Assembly (NCBI GenBank): GCA_004352715.1
Contig: SCFE01000106.1
Location: forward strand, 916,138-980,137
Reading direction: 5' to 3'
Length of the DNA stretch: 64,000 bases
Origin: Hofstenia miamia
Taxonomy: Eukaryota; Xenacoelomorpha; Acoela
This document shows, one piece after another, positions 13,045 through 25,384 of the stretch. The notes beneath the pieces are model-generated. The model made no database searches. It was not told the DNA's origin and was given only the letters and a program-made list of their open reading frames with translations. The position numbers and the translations under genes are program-made. The stretch's first letter is position 1, and each line of letters begins with the position of its first letter.

Positions 13045-13950
13045 CCCTAGTAAAGACGTTTGGAAAATTTGGCAAATATTTGCCAAATATTTATATAAAA
13101 ATGCATAATTTTTGTAAATGGAAATATTCCAAATATTTGGCAAATATTTGCCAAATAATACCCAAATTTTCCAAATTTGTACAATTTGTACATTCATTAA
13201 TTTACAGCTTATTTGAATAATTAAAAGTGTGCGTAATATATAATAAACTATTTCAAACATTTTTGAAACCAATATAACGAAAATTTTAACTTTTTATTGA
13301 CTACTATTATAAACAATTAAAATATTTATATATCTAAGAATAATTTATGCAACATTTAAGTACGCAATTAGTACTAGTTATGGACTAACGTTATCACCTG
13401 TGTTCATTTACTTTTTTATGTTCATACCAGAAATGTACTATACCTATAGATGTTTAAATTATAATTCATAATTGCCAAAATTTTGAGCGAATTGTTATGG
13501 AATATAAACAAGCTTATTTCGTATTTAATCAATGTTGTTTTAGTTTGAAATTATGATGTTGACTGACATACCAATTCATAAATGGAATTGGTTGGCAGTT
13601 GATTTTTGTAGTTTAGACCATTACTTGTTGGTCTTGGGTCTCTACATCTTTGTATACACTTAAATGTATACTGTGTAGGCAGTTTAAACAACTTCTCTTA
13701 TAAATAAATAACTGACGAAATTTTAATGCTTTGTATGAGTGTAATTGTTTAATACATTTGCTATACTCTAAAAATTCACTTAACCCAAAATTTGGAAAGT
13801 TTGCCAATTATTTGCCAAATAATTGAAAAGTTTGCATAATTTTTGGAAAATTTGGCAATTATTTGCCAAATATTTGGAATCCATTTGCAAATCTTATCCA
13901 AATATTTGGCACTAAATTGCCAAATTTTCCAAACTGATTTATTAGTGTAT
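13045..13950. mobile_element. Foldback / MITE-like element with palindromic inverted termini
   Basis: Two palindrome-rich blocks, 13,059-13,177 and 13,785-13,934, are about 600 bases apart. The left block opens with TTTGGAAAATTTGGCAA and closes with CCAAATTTTCCAAA. Its interior holds TTGGCAAATATTTGCCAA, a perfect 18-base palindrome. The reverse complement of the right block begins with the same opening and aligns along most of the left block, so the two are inverted copies and each is internally palindromic. Similarity extends a few bases outward (TAGTAAAGAC on the left; AATAAATCAG as the reverse complement on the right). The open frames here are by-products of the repeat. No transposase is present. 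Confidence 0.6.
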
Positions 13951-14231
13951 ATTAAAATATTGCATTGCATTCCACTCTGTTTATATATATTCTGACACTA
14001 AATACAAATCTACAGAATGGTAGGCAGAAAAATTGGCATATATTTTTAAGAGCATACACAATTTGGATCCTTGATATATTAGTAATAGTCTTTTTTATGA
14101 ATATATTAAAAATGGTTTAAAGACACATTTATTCAGTCAATTTATTACAAAAGAAAACAGAAATTCAAATGCATCTTAAATTGTATTTGAATAGAATAGA
14201 ATTTGTAAAATGCGTAGGATAAATATTAATA

Positions 14232-14242
14232 TTTTATTATTA

Positions 14243-14281
<39 letters not shown>

Positions 14282-14284
14282 TAT
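14232..14284. repeat. (ATT)n microsatellite
   Basis: Trinucleotide ATT repeat with one G interruption. Confidence 0.95.
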
Positions 14285-14289
14285 AATTT

Positions 14290-17200
14290 CTTATAGCGCA
14301 GAACGATGGATAAGACTAAGAATTTTTATACATTAAACCCCTATTTCTAATCTGCAACATTAAATATTTACTTTGTTTCGCATCAAATAAAGCGCTCAAT
14401 ACGATTTAGGATCGCAATATCCTTACGGTGTCTATAAAAGTCATTGTACATAAATAGTCCAGATCATAAATATCTTTACACAATACTTACAAACGTATTT
14501 AGCCAAGATTAAGGAAGTAACTTTGAATTTTCTCAACAAGAAAATTGTTTCATTTGAATTTTTGTATTAAAGATGTATTTACTATCCTGTGCACCTGCAT
14601 ATGTGTTCATTAAATAAATATATATATAAATATTTTCAATTACACTTTGTATGAAAATTGTGCAGGTTGTCGTTACTATGACAAAATAATTATAGATAAA
14701 CTCATGAACTGCAAACTGACAACAGAATTATCACCTCCAATTTTTGACAATGTAAATCCAAAGGCTTTAACTTGACATAGATAATAATGAAAACTTATTT
14801 ATAATTTGATACTCAATTTGGTTTACTATTTAAAGTTCATAAATATAGAAATTATTTACGAATATATGGATATGGATACTTTTATTTGAAATATAATTCT
14901 GCATCTTATGAATCATATATTGAAGAAGCGAGTGCTGCACTAATCAAGAGCGTAGCCATCATTTGTGAAAATTTAAATTGAATTTGAAATTTTGTTGTTG
15001 TATATGTTTAAGAAATGAATTTGAACAGTGTCATGTTTAAATAGTAACAGGTCAATTTCAAAGGGGCTCGCTAGTCAGATTTAACATTCTCGCATTTAGA
15101 AAGAATTTTTCTAAGTATTATAATATACATGTATGTTAGGCAATTGCCACAGTGATACAAAATGTTAGTTGAGAAATAAATTTATCAAAAGTTTTTCATT
15201 ATTTGCCAGATTCTCATAACATTAATGGTATAATCTTTTTTTTTAATACTAATAGAAATACTGGGAGAGGGTGAAGTCTTTTGCAAATGACAATTTTAAA
15301 CAAATTCATTACATGTTTGATATATTAAGAAAAAATCGTTTCGAATTTATCATATACCAATTAAATAGATTAAATAGATTTTATTATTTTCCAGATATTG
15401 TGCACAGGCATTTTAAATATTAATTAACTTAACGAAACTTAGCCCTATTATTGGGAAGGGATGCAAAATTACACGTCAACCACATATATTAAAAAAAACA
15501 AATTGCATTTAGCCGAAAGTTCTTTGCAACTTTCTATGGCATGAAGTTTAGTTTTAACCATTTCTTGAAAATATTGTGATAATATCTTGGTTCAAAAATA
15601 TATATTTATACAAACATTTTTTATAAATATTTAATTCGTTTTATTTACCATGATGCATTTTTTGTTTCAATTTGCATTTTAACTGCTTTATTTTATACGA
15701 AATGGCCCATTTTGTTGACCTCATGTTGTAAATGCTGACCTCAGCAAAAAAATATGCCAGCAATTTGCAAAGTTTAGTGTTAAGAGAATCTGCCAGCCAA
15801 ATTTCAAAGCGAAAATAAACGACGTATGAAAAAAATATGGTTTACGAGATATTATTATAAAGTCTCAAAAAGTCGAGTTGAAGTTTGCATTTTTGAAATG
15901 ATCTCAAATACAAATTCAATTTTTTGAAACCAATAGACGAATTTCACTTTCAAACATGTTTCAAAACAATAGGAAGTTCAAAGGAAAATTACTAAACTAT
16001 GTTAACATTTAGTTTGTATCCTCTCTCCCAATCATATATCGTCAACTGTGCATGACTCGATAACACTTTGATGTCAAAACTGCATCTGACATTCGTTCTC
16101 ATTACTCCCAAATGTTAATCAAAACTTCCTTGGAATTACTTGCCTTACATAGAACTTGGTATTTCCCATTAAAATGTTTTGCTCACTGATAATTTGATTT
16201 TTAGAAATTGATATCAACAATGGTTTTTATTTCACATAAGCATTCTAAGAATGCATGAATGGGTTATTTATAACGAATTCCAAGAAAATGCTAAACTATC
16301 CTTTTTTGTTATTATTAAAATATCAATTGGAATGAAGTGAATCATGACTTATGAATATCTTATAATTTACATGATATGAAGCTATTACAGTTCAAAATTT
16401 GTCTAAAATTGTGTTGATGAAATCCAATAAATCATTATTTAGTTTTGAGATCTTGATAGGTTTGAAGATTTCAAATTACACTTCCATTAAATTTTTGACT
16501 TCGTGTTAGCACTGTTTGCCGAATTCAATAAAGCATCCAGTTTTAGCAGAAATTTTGCAAATAATTTCTGTATGCTCAAAATTCAAATATTTATTTCTTA
16601 ATAGTCATTAAAAGAAACATACATTAATGGAGGATGCTTTCCCTATGTACAAACATTGCATAAATAATCTGAGGTCTTTCTAATCTTATGTAAAACAATC
16701 TCATTTTGAACATAATTGACAATTAGTAGGAAAAACAAAGAAATATTTTCTATTTATCTTAGAAATAACAATTTATTAGTATTTATGTTTTAAACATTAA
16801 GTTAGAATTTCAAGAATTTTTAAGCAATCTAGTAAATTAAAATTTTATAAATGCAAGAAATTACTAAAATTCCTTGGAATATATGGAGAATTTTAAATAG
16901 CTAAAAGTTAATATAATATTACTCTATTTCCAAGTTCAAATATATTATGAGGACTGTTAGAACAACTTAAGACCTTCCAGATAATAAATAAATTTATTGA
17001 TAACTCAGTGGGACGGAATTTGTTCAGCTGTTACTTTGAACCTACCATCTTAATTGAAAATATTTTGGTAAGACTCTTGCATTAATTTCAAAAAATATTG
17101 TATCGATTTTCATGAAAATCCATAAGTTCAAGCCCAATTTTATTTGGGAATTAATTAAAAAATTCTATTAGTCTGGATTATACTACCAAAAGACATTAGG

Positions 17201-17400
17201 CAGTTGCAAACAATGTACTTGTAAACTATTTAAGATCAGGATGAACAAGCACTTCTAGCAGCACTGAATCTTCAAGAAAAACACTTAAGCATATTAAGCA
17301 TTTTGGTTAGCTTTTACGTGGATATTTTTTAATGAAGCCACAAAAATTATCAATTGATCTTTCAACTTTAAGTCATAATATCTACCAAAAGCCATGCCTG
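14290..17400. other. AT-rich non-coding DNA with one Maf-type palindrome
   Basis: No genes recognised. The 14-base near-palindrome TGCTGACCTCAGCA at 15,733-15,746 lies in a locally GC-richer patch (about 15,700-15,800). Otherwise nothing. Confidence 0.5.
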
Positions 17401-17404
17401 TGAA

Positions 17405-17406
17405 GC

Positions 17407-17456
<50 letters not shown>

Positions 17457-17457
17457 C
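17405..17457. repeat. (TA)n microsatellite at the edge of a Tc1-like relic
   Basis: TA repeat with TATACATA and TATGTATA at its two edges. It touches the left inverted repeat of the adjacent transposon relic. Confidence 0.9.
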
Positions 17458-17458
17458 C

Positions 17459-17896
17459 TTTTCAGTAAGTATTGCATTTGCTTGGTAATACTTCCTAATA
17501 GTGTACATTCAAATGGAAGACAATAACATTATTTTCCAATGGGACAATGCTAGGTCTCAGCAAGGGTTTGATGTGATGCAGTGGCATCCACAGTGATCAG
17601 TCATTTCCAAAGTATAAATACGTTACCATATTCAAAACATCCGGGCTAATATTAATGAGGAGTATTTAGCAAGTTTAATCAGATTAATGGCACGACGCAT
17701 TGCTGAATTCATTAAGAACAAATGTGCTTCTACTCACTGCAAATTTATTTTTTATCATTCAACTATTATTTGTTGAAGTAATAAACATTGTTTATGGCAT
17801 GATGCTTCATGTTTGATTAATAAAAATATCATTGTTTTTTTTACAAAATCATAAAATATTCGAAAGTAGATAGGTAGGGGTAATACTTACGGACAG
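17459..17896 (+). mobile_element. Deleted Tc1/mariner-type transposon relic
   Basis: Only the last part of a DDE transposase remains. From 17,514 a frame reads MEDNNIIFQWDNARS, matching the Tc1-family segment around the second catalytic Asp (usually Q.DN...H). It continues GFDVMQWHPQ, where the family has the (M/W)PW..QSPDL.P block, then stops. A second frame further on reads INEEYLASLIRLMARR then IAEFIKNK, matching the C-terminal pattern I..EYL..LI.SM.RR...I. The left end TTCAGTAAGTATTGC and the right end GTAATACTTACGGACAG are imperfect inverted repeats. The N-terminal DNA-binding domain and the first catalytic Asp are missing. Non-functional. Confidence 0.6.
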
Positions 17897-17899
17897 AAA

Positions 17900-20800
17900 T
17901 ATATATGTATGTATGCATGTAAAGCATAAAGTCTTTGTTGTGGTAGATTAAATATTTTATCACAGTTTTTGTATTATTCAAAGAAATGTCTTCGTTTGAT
18001 TACAACATAAATTTAAATGACTATGATATTTTTCGGTGCTATGAAATTTTTTGTTTGAAGTGGATTGTTCAAAGAGGTGCTTACTTTTTCACTGTCATGG
18101 TTATAAATTTAATCGAAAGTAATAAAAATCTATATTGGTTTACCAGCAGAGTAATTACATCAGATAAATAGGATTCTTCATGCTGGTTGAGAAGAGTAAA
18201 CCAATTTATTCAAAAAATTCAGCCTGACTCAAAGAAATTAGACACTTAATTTTACCCATATCATAATTGATTTGATTAAAAATTTCTAAGGTAAATGTTT
18301 TTAAAAAAATTAAGAAAATAAAATTAGAAATTATTTCAGAAGTATTAAAATAATTTAACAAAGATAATGATATCCCTATAATTGATCAAACGAATTATGT
18401 AGAAATAATTTTACCCTTGGAAACTACTAAGGCAGATAATGAGAAACGTCAATTAAATTATATTATCATATCAGTGAGTTTTTCACAATGTCAAGGAAAA
18501 GTGTTTGTTTCATTTTAAATGAGAATCATTTTCCTTATTTAAGTTGATATGATATGCTAATTTGAAAAATTCAATAGCAAACTTGATTATTTAATCGGTG
18601 CTGTCAGTAAATCAAATTAAACTCCTACTTTCAATTTAGCTAAATAAGAGAAACGCATTCTCTTGTTGGGCTTTCGAAACAAGCAGCCCCTAATCAGTTA
18701 AAAACCTATTTAGATTCACAAAGGAGTTAACAGATACCAAATCTTAGAAATATGATTATAGGAACTCTGCGAATGCTTGTAATCCTTTGCTTCTCTACAA
18801 ATGGAAATATCGTACCGAATAAGTATTTTAGCACTAAAATTATGTTCAAAATAGCATTCTATAATGCACATCTCTATATGAAATGTGATCAAACGAACGT
18901 TTTTATATACAGTATTTTACGTTTGGAAGACCACTATTAAAAATTCCGTTCCGAAAACTTTGTTTAATATTTATCAATTAAGTTTCCTAGCAATGGAATT
19001 TCCTTATCAGCAGAAAGGATTATCGTCATTATGGTAATCATAGAATCAAATTTTATGGGGTTGAAGATTGTTGACTGATATTGGGATTGACGATTGAGTC
19101 AAATATAGCTCTGAAAGCTATTCAACATTTAATGACGTAACCATACTACTATTATCAAATAGATTCTTTTAATTTATGAATATCAAACATTAATTGAAAA
19201 TGTGCACTTCATTCTAATGAAAATGTTGTGATTAAAAAGAAGTACAGCAGATATTTGTGCAGGATTTACAAAGATTAATACTAAGATTGATTTCGAATTT
19301 TAGCAATATTAAGGGTTGCAATTAGAATAAAAATTAAGGGATTGAAATTGATCCTAAAGATTGAGCTTGACAGTGAAAACCTTGATGCTAATTACTGGCC
19401 TTCGACATCGATATCGCATAACGAATATGATTGGATGTTTCATTCGATATCACGGAATTTTTGATAAAATCGAAAGAAAAATTAAACGGCTAAGGGATAA
19501 GCATTGTTTGGAAATTTTTATTAAACCATCTATAAATTATATCTACTAAAAACTTGTGAAGTGAGTATTAATTATTATTTAACATTTTACAATCACCGTC
19601 AATGGACCTTTATTAAGAGAGTGCAATTCTGAATGCATTAACTCCTTAGTCCACATGCATATACTTGCACTTAATTTTATGCATAAAGCATGCCTTTTTA
19701 TTTTTACTTCTTTAAATCTATTAAGTAGAATTCTTTGCATAGTTTGTGCTGCACTCTTCCTTAGTTTATCTCTACCGGTATATTGTTATAATTAATAGTT
19801 ATAAAGTGCAGATGTCCTAGAGATGGAATCGGCTATAGTTCTAGCCGCTTTACAATTTACCTATTACAGGGCCGTACCGGACACGGACAAAGGTATAAAC
19901 GCAAAAGGCCGAGCATACGAGCTCTGAGCCTATCATTATTATTTGTCACTGTTTGGGGCTTTTAATTCTTAAAACTATTTTTTGAAGTACGTCAGAACTG
20001 TAAATGGATAAAGACATTTTGACCCAACCCAAAATCCACCTAAAGAATTTTGATGCAACTTTAATCAAGCTCTATACAACTTTTAGGGCGTTTGACTCAT
20101 CACAAAGACGTGTCAAAGTGTTTCCCACATATGACCCAACTATAATATCAATAAGTCCACAAGTTTTGGATCAAAAAATATTCACAAACACTTTTGAAAA
20201 AAACACAGAGTAGAATTTATTGTAGAAAAATCGTCCTGAAAAACATTTTTATATTATACTGTATTGTCTTGAAGCATTGACACAATTCATTTATATATGC
20301 TTCTATACCTCTTTATTGCTTGAAACAACCAAAGAAGTAGTAATAAATGTGATCTAGCCCATGTGTTTGGATGGATTAATCGCTGAAATGCATTAGGCCT
20401 ATTGATTGATGAAAATTGTTTATCTATTTTATACATCTATGTACTGTATATGTATTTGGTGAAACACTAACCTTCATGTAGATATACAACAAAAATAATC
20501 ACATATTATTTTACACCAAGCCACATAGAATTAACTGTCTTGTTCAATATCAAAAAGTTCTATTTCACTGTCATCTTCTGATATTGAATTGATGAAAATA
20601 TAGTTCTTATGTACATTATATTGCAAGCTAAGTGTCGTAAGTTGTGAGCTTCAGAAGACGCTCCATATCGTTTAAATGGAATGAATGTAATCTATTTTAC
20701 AAGATCATGTAAGCAATGTAGAGCCTAATGTGATAACTAAGACCTCGTGTTCAGATAAAGATTAAAGTATTTTCAAACTGCTTGATGTGCTGTCAGTTAG

Positions 20801-23800
20801 TGTTATATGATGTATATATAAATATAACTGGATGCACATTATTGTAATGAATTGACAAAACGCTAGATCAAACAATTTTAGTTAAATAACATATAGCTAC
20901 GGGCATAACCGTCTAGGGATACATGCATATACAAACCAAAGGGACTACTTTTGTGGGTACCTGCAAGACAATGACTATTTCCCGGCTAAATTTAAAAATA
21001 TTATAGATGAAATACAGCGAATATATTTATTATAATAGAATGAAGATTTGTATGATTCTAATGGGCTACATGATTGCAATGAGAAGTAATTAACCGTCGA
21101 ATACACTTAGAGGTGAAAATTACCCAAACTATGCGTTTAAGAATAGATGGAGAATTTGAACGGCTAAATTTTTCCTTGCAATCATAGGGACTTTTTGTAT
21201 ATTTTTAGTCCAAAATTGGACATATACAAAAGGATTACTCCCTCTAGGGCAAGGGGGCGTTTGATAATGTTGAAATTTATGTTAAATATTCTTAGCATTA
21301 TCGTAGACCACCAGCGTCGAATTTATTTGAGATATACTAAAAAATTTTTTTCATTATCCATCAAATCTAAAAATAGAGTATCCCGTAGTTTTGCTTGCAT
21401 AATTTAACATAAAAAAAATGTTTTAACATTCTAAAGTATATAGAGAACATAAACTAACTTTCATGAAAAAAAAATCCACAGTTTCTACATTGCGACATAA
21501 ATGTACTGCTTCGCCAAAATATTATACATATTCCGATATAGATTTTAACTTACATTCTTCTACAGCGTTATACTAAACACATTTTAAGTATTAAATTAAT
21601 GCTGAAGCAGACGAACCTCGGAAGAATTCAACAATTCACCTCAATCGGATGTTACAATATAGTGCCACTCCATAAAAAATGAAATTACTTATTGAGAAGA
21701 ATTTGATTTACTTTAAAAACACTACACATAAAATATAAATGACTTATTAATATGTGCATGCAAGAATTTGAATTTCAAAACAGAAAAAGTCTACACACGG
21801 TCGTTAGAAGAATGCTCGAATAATTCTCTCAGCTGGAACCATCCGTGAAAAAAGCTCAACAACCCATGCTGTCAGTAAAAATCCATTTTTGACAATTTTT
21901 CATTTTTGAAAGTTTTTATCATCTATTTATTTCGTTTTTGAAACGGTGACAGTACACCAATGAGTCCTTTGAAGGCTTTTGCTTCCATAAATTTTCTAGC
22001 TCTTTTTAACCGTAAATATAATATTGTGTGTACAAATAGATTTGTGACATGCAAAGCTACTCCGTCTTTTCCAAACGATATGCATCAAAAGATGTTCGTT
22101 GAACGCATTCTAAGAGAGCTGTTTGTGATAATTAATTGCTGCATTGTACAAGGACTTAACGAAACACTTTTTAACAATTGGTCTTAATTTTAGTAGTTAA
22201 AAACAAAAATCACTTTGTTTAATACTCGAAATGCGCAATTTTTTTATAATTTAATTCAAAATAAAACATTCTGTGGAGTTACAAAAAATTAATTGAATTT
22301 GATTGGTGATATTTTCGAAAACTTAAAAAATTATAAAATTTTGAAAATGAAAATTTCCTGCTAGGATTTGATAATGATTAATGATTCTAACCTGAGAAAA
22401 TGGCATTTATTGTTAATTATACGAGAGAAAAAATGCATTTATCTCTGAATGACACGTGTCAGAATAACGATTGATGAAATGTTATATGCTGTTTTACTTG
22501 AGGAAAGTTTTCTAGTGTTGCATAGAGAATTACTTTTTGGAAGAAGCCGGTAAACACTGGATTTTTTTTATTCCTCAAAAATCATTTGAAGAAACACTCG
22601 TCATTGTAAGGTTCTCCTAAAAAGAACCAAAATTCTTTAAATAGAGAACTGCTTAATAACACTATTTCTACTGGGGTTTTTGGGGTTCCTCAACACTGGC
22701 GAAGCGAATTCCACCACTCCAAAACATTTGAATGAAAAATACTTGAAACTCTGCACAAACATTCATTATTGTAATTTGAAAAAATTGTTGCGTTAAGTTA
22801 TTGTCATTTGACAATGTAAATCCTTATGTTTCTAGATGCATCAAGAATCACATGTATCATGATATTCTACATAGCATTTACAAAACCATTTTATGTAACA
22901 TTACTCATATTTGAAATTTTTTTCTTTCATTGTTTTCCAGGCGCTCACATGTTAAGGATGACGATACGGATAAAAATTCATTAAAATTTTGACAAAATTT
23001 ATGTTCTTGGTCATTTTACTCAAAAAATATCGGAAAAGTCATAAAATATCCGGTAAAAATATTAAGCGGTTGCGGAGTTATTCAATAAATTGAACCCCCC
23101 GTCCCCAGTAAAAATAGGGTTATAATGTTATAAGCACACAAGCATTGTTTATTGCATATCAATTTTTATTCAAATATAATTTGCATCTCAGATAGCTATG
23201 ATTCATTTTGGTAATTCTAGCGCTAATGTAAAAGAATGCAGAAATAATAAAAAAATATATTCATGATTACTATTGAAATTTAAAAACAAAATTAAGAGCA
23301 TGAAATTTTTGGAAGTAACGTAACAGTAATAGATGTAAGGACCACAATGAGATTTTCGTTTCTAGTTAAAGTTAGAAACTAGAATTCTGCATAAATTAAC
23401 TCAATAAGTGAAATGCATGTTTGCTGTCTTACTTATTCCCAGATACACAGGAAAATATAAAGAATTCAGCTGAAGTAAGTATGCAATAATTTAGTTTACC
23501 ATAAATTTAATAAATGGGTTGTGTATTGCAATGTAGGAAGTCCTTAAAGTACTTAAAATGAATTAACGCAGTTTAGTATCACTTAAATACTTTTCTGCAC
23601 CATGTTTTTTCCTCAATTCTTTGAATCCTCATCTGATAATTTTAATAACACAGTGAGATTTGCTCAATGACTTTTGGTAATTAGTTAATATACATTTGAG
23701 AATCTTCTTTGCTGTTCATTTTTTCGATTAGCTTCAAAGTTCATCAAAGGAATTAAAAACCGATAGCTTTAATGGCAAGAATATAATTATGCAATGAATA

Positions 23801-24555
23801 ATAATAACAGTAAAATAAACTTTTTTGAATCTACTAATATAAAAACGAAAAAAGTTAGTAAAAAATTCAAGAAAATTGTTTGATGCGCAAGCTAGGTTCA
23901 CTATTTTAGTTTTCAGCTCGTAATCTGCATGAATTTGATTGTAAATATTTTAATCCGATAAAATTCTCTTCATAGGAAGTTGAACAATAGAATAATAACT
24001 CACTAAAGACACAGTTCATTTGATTGATCTTCATCATTTGCTTAAAATTGCATGAAGTCTTTAATGTGAGAACAAAAAACAGTATCAGTCTAGTTTTAAA
24101 TAATTAAACTTCATTTTCAATTATTTCTAAATTTACATACACATGAACCTTAACTGTCAACTTGCCTAGAATATAAATTGTCACAATTAATAAACAATAT
24201 TTGTAAGACAAAATTAATAAAAAAATAATTATAGAATCGTTACACGATTGTTCGATTAGATTTTTCATTTACTAAAGTTATATGTTATAAGCAATCTTAA
24301 CAGAAATTTAAAATTTACATTTAGTGCTTGAATTTTGACCCCAATCAAGAGAGGAAGAGTTCCATTTTAAAAGATTAATTGAATAGTAATACTAAAAAGT
24401 TTATAAGTTCTATAAAGCGGATTGTAGAATTTAACTTTCAAATTCATTTAAAATATTTTTCTTTTTTTTCTAAGGACTACCGGATTTTAGTATTTAGCGC
24501 ATGGTTATGAATTTGACAATAATCTGAAAACATGGATATATTATCGTTGTTTACA
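17900..24555. other. AT-rich non-coding DNA, few weak signals
   Basis: About 6.6 kb without a supportable gene. Short frames at 17,986, 18,752, 19,361, 20,004, 21,195 and 21,960 (all plus strand, 61-75 codons) show no known motif. At 19,868 CAGGGCCGTACCGGAC resembles transposon-end sequence. At 22,451-22,460 GACACGTGTC is a perfect E-box palindrome. A GC-richer patch at 22,660-22,720 is unexplained. Confidence 0.5.
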
Positions 24556-24560
24556 TATAC

Positions 24561-24580
24561 CAGGGGCGTACGCAGGATTT
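24561..24580 (+). repeat. hAT-type terminal inverted repeat
   Basis: CAGGGGCGTACGCAGGATTT closely resembles the CAGGGGCG... termini of many animal hAT transposons. It lies just beyond the 3' end of the minus-strand hAT fragment that starts at 24,719, the expected position. The opposite terminus was not found. Confidence 0.6.
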
Positions 24581-24718
24581 TCCACTGGGGGAATATCCGA
24601 GTTCTTCACCAAGTATATTTGGAAAATTTGTCTGAAGATAGTTGAGGAAGAAAGGTGGACTAGGCCTTTTGCAAGTATATTTGAAAATCAACATTAAAAC
24701 TCCATTTGATGAATAAAC

Positions 24719-24973
24719 TCAAATTAGCCTAAAAATAACAAAGCCGGAAATGAATACAATAAAACTAGCATCCCGAACAAAAACGACTTCAAAAAGAGAA
24801 TTATCAAATAGTCTCAGTGGGTATTTGTTTACAAAAGCTTTACAAATTTCGTCTGTTTGGCATTCTATGTCGCGGTACATGTTCAAAAAGACTAGATCTG
24901 TAAGGGGTTTTGTTGGCATGGTTGAGCGCATCCAAGTTAGCATCCGCCGAATGGTGGAGAAAACCTGTTCAAA
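24719..24973 (-). pseudogene. hAT transposase, C-terminal dimerisation region (fragment)
   Basis: The minus-strand frame reads FEQVFSTIRRMLTWMRSTM followed by a segment containing LTDLVFLNMYRDIECQ and ICKAFVNKYPLRL. This matches the conserved hAT C-terminal dimerisation region, whose usual form is ER.FS.L..IK..LRSTM..ERL..LALL.IHRDI......I..FA.K..RR. Catalytic and zinc-finger parts are missing: upstream (higher coordinates) the frame is lost within about ten codons. The adjacent terminal repeat at 24,561 fits the 3' end of the same element. A degenerate transposon relic that cannot encode a working enzyme. Confidence 0.7.
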
Positions 24974-25079
24974 TATATTGTGATAACAATCTTAGTCTGT
25001 TTCACTTATCACTGAACTGACAGACGCATCTGCCGCTTGTCTCGTAAAATATTTTTCGTTTACCAGGAAATCTTTTTGC

Positions 25080-25240
25080 ACTGTAATAGAGGATCTTAGG
25101 GGGTGTCAGGACACCCTCTTATTGGCACAAAGAACACAATAGTTCTCAATATTATTTGAAAATTTTTGAATGAATTACTTGCAATACCTAAATTGTAAAA
25201 TGAGTGCTTTTATAAAAACTAGTTTTTTGTGCCAATGGGG
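25080..25240. mobile_element. Transposon terminus with short inverted arms
   Basis: GGATCTTAGGGGGTGTCAGG at 25,091-25,110, followed by ACACCCTCTTATTGGCAC, resembles the GC-rich ends of hAT-like elements and is related to the sequence at 26,720-26,760. Arms 25,120-25,144 (TATTGGCACAAAGAACACAA onward) and 25,217-25,240 (reverse complement CCCCATTGGCACAAAAAACT) are imperfect inverted repeats separated by about 72 bases. The piece may be a small non-autonomous copy or the edge of a larger one. Confidence 0.4.
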
Positions 25241-25348
25241 AAAATAAAAATTTGCGCTAAATTACATTTAAAGGGATTTCCCAAGAAATGATAATAAAAT
25301 ATGGTTATTTATAATTTTATTTATTAGAGATTCATTTTAGGATACCCA

Positions 25349-25351
<3 letters not shown>

Positions 25352-25379
<28 letters not shown>
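25352..25379. repeat. (TA)n microsatellite
   Basis: Uninterrupted TA repeat. Confidence 0.95.
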
Positions 25380-25383
<4 letters not shown>

Positions 25384-25384
25384 T

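Noticed and set aside
12877-13272. 131-codon minus-strand frame rich in KYLPNIW/KYLANICQ repeats
   Set aside because: The repeated peptide is a translation of the nested TTGGCAAATATTTGCCAA palindromes of the foldback element and not a protein repeat family.
22451-22460. GACACGTGTC perfect palindrome with CACGTG E-box
   Set aside because: A 10-base palindrome is expected by chance in 64 kb and has no regulatory context here.
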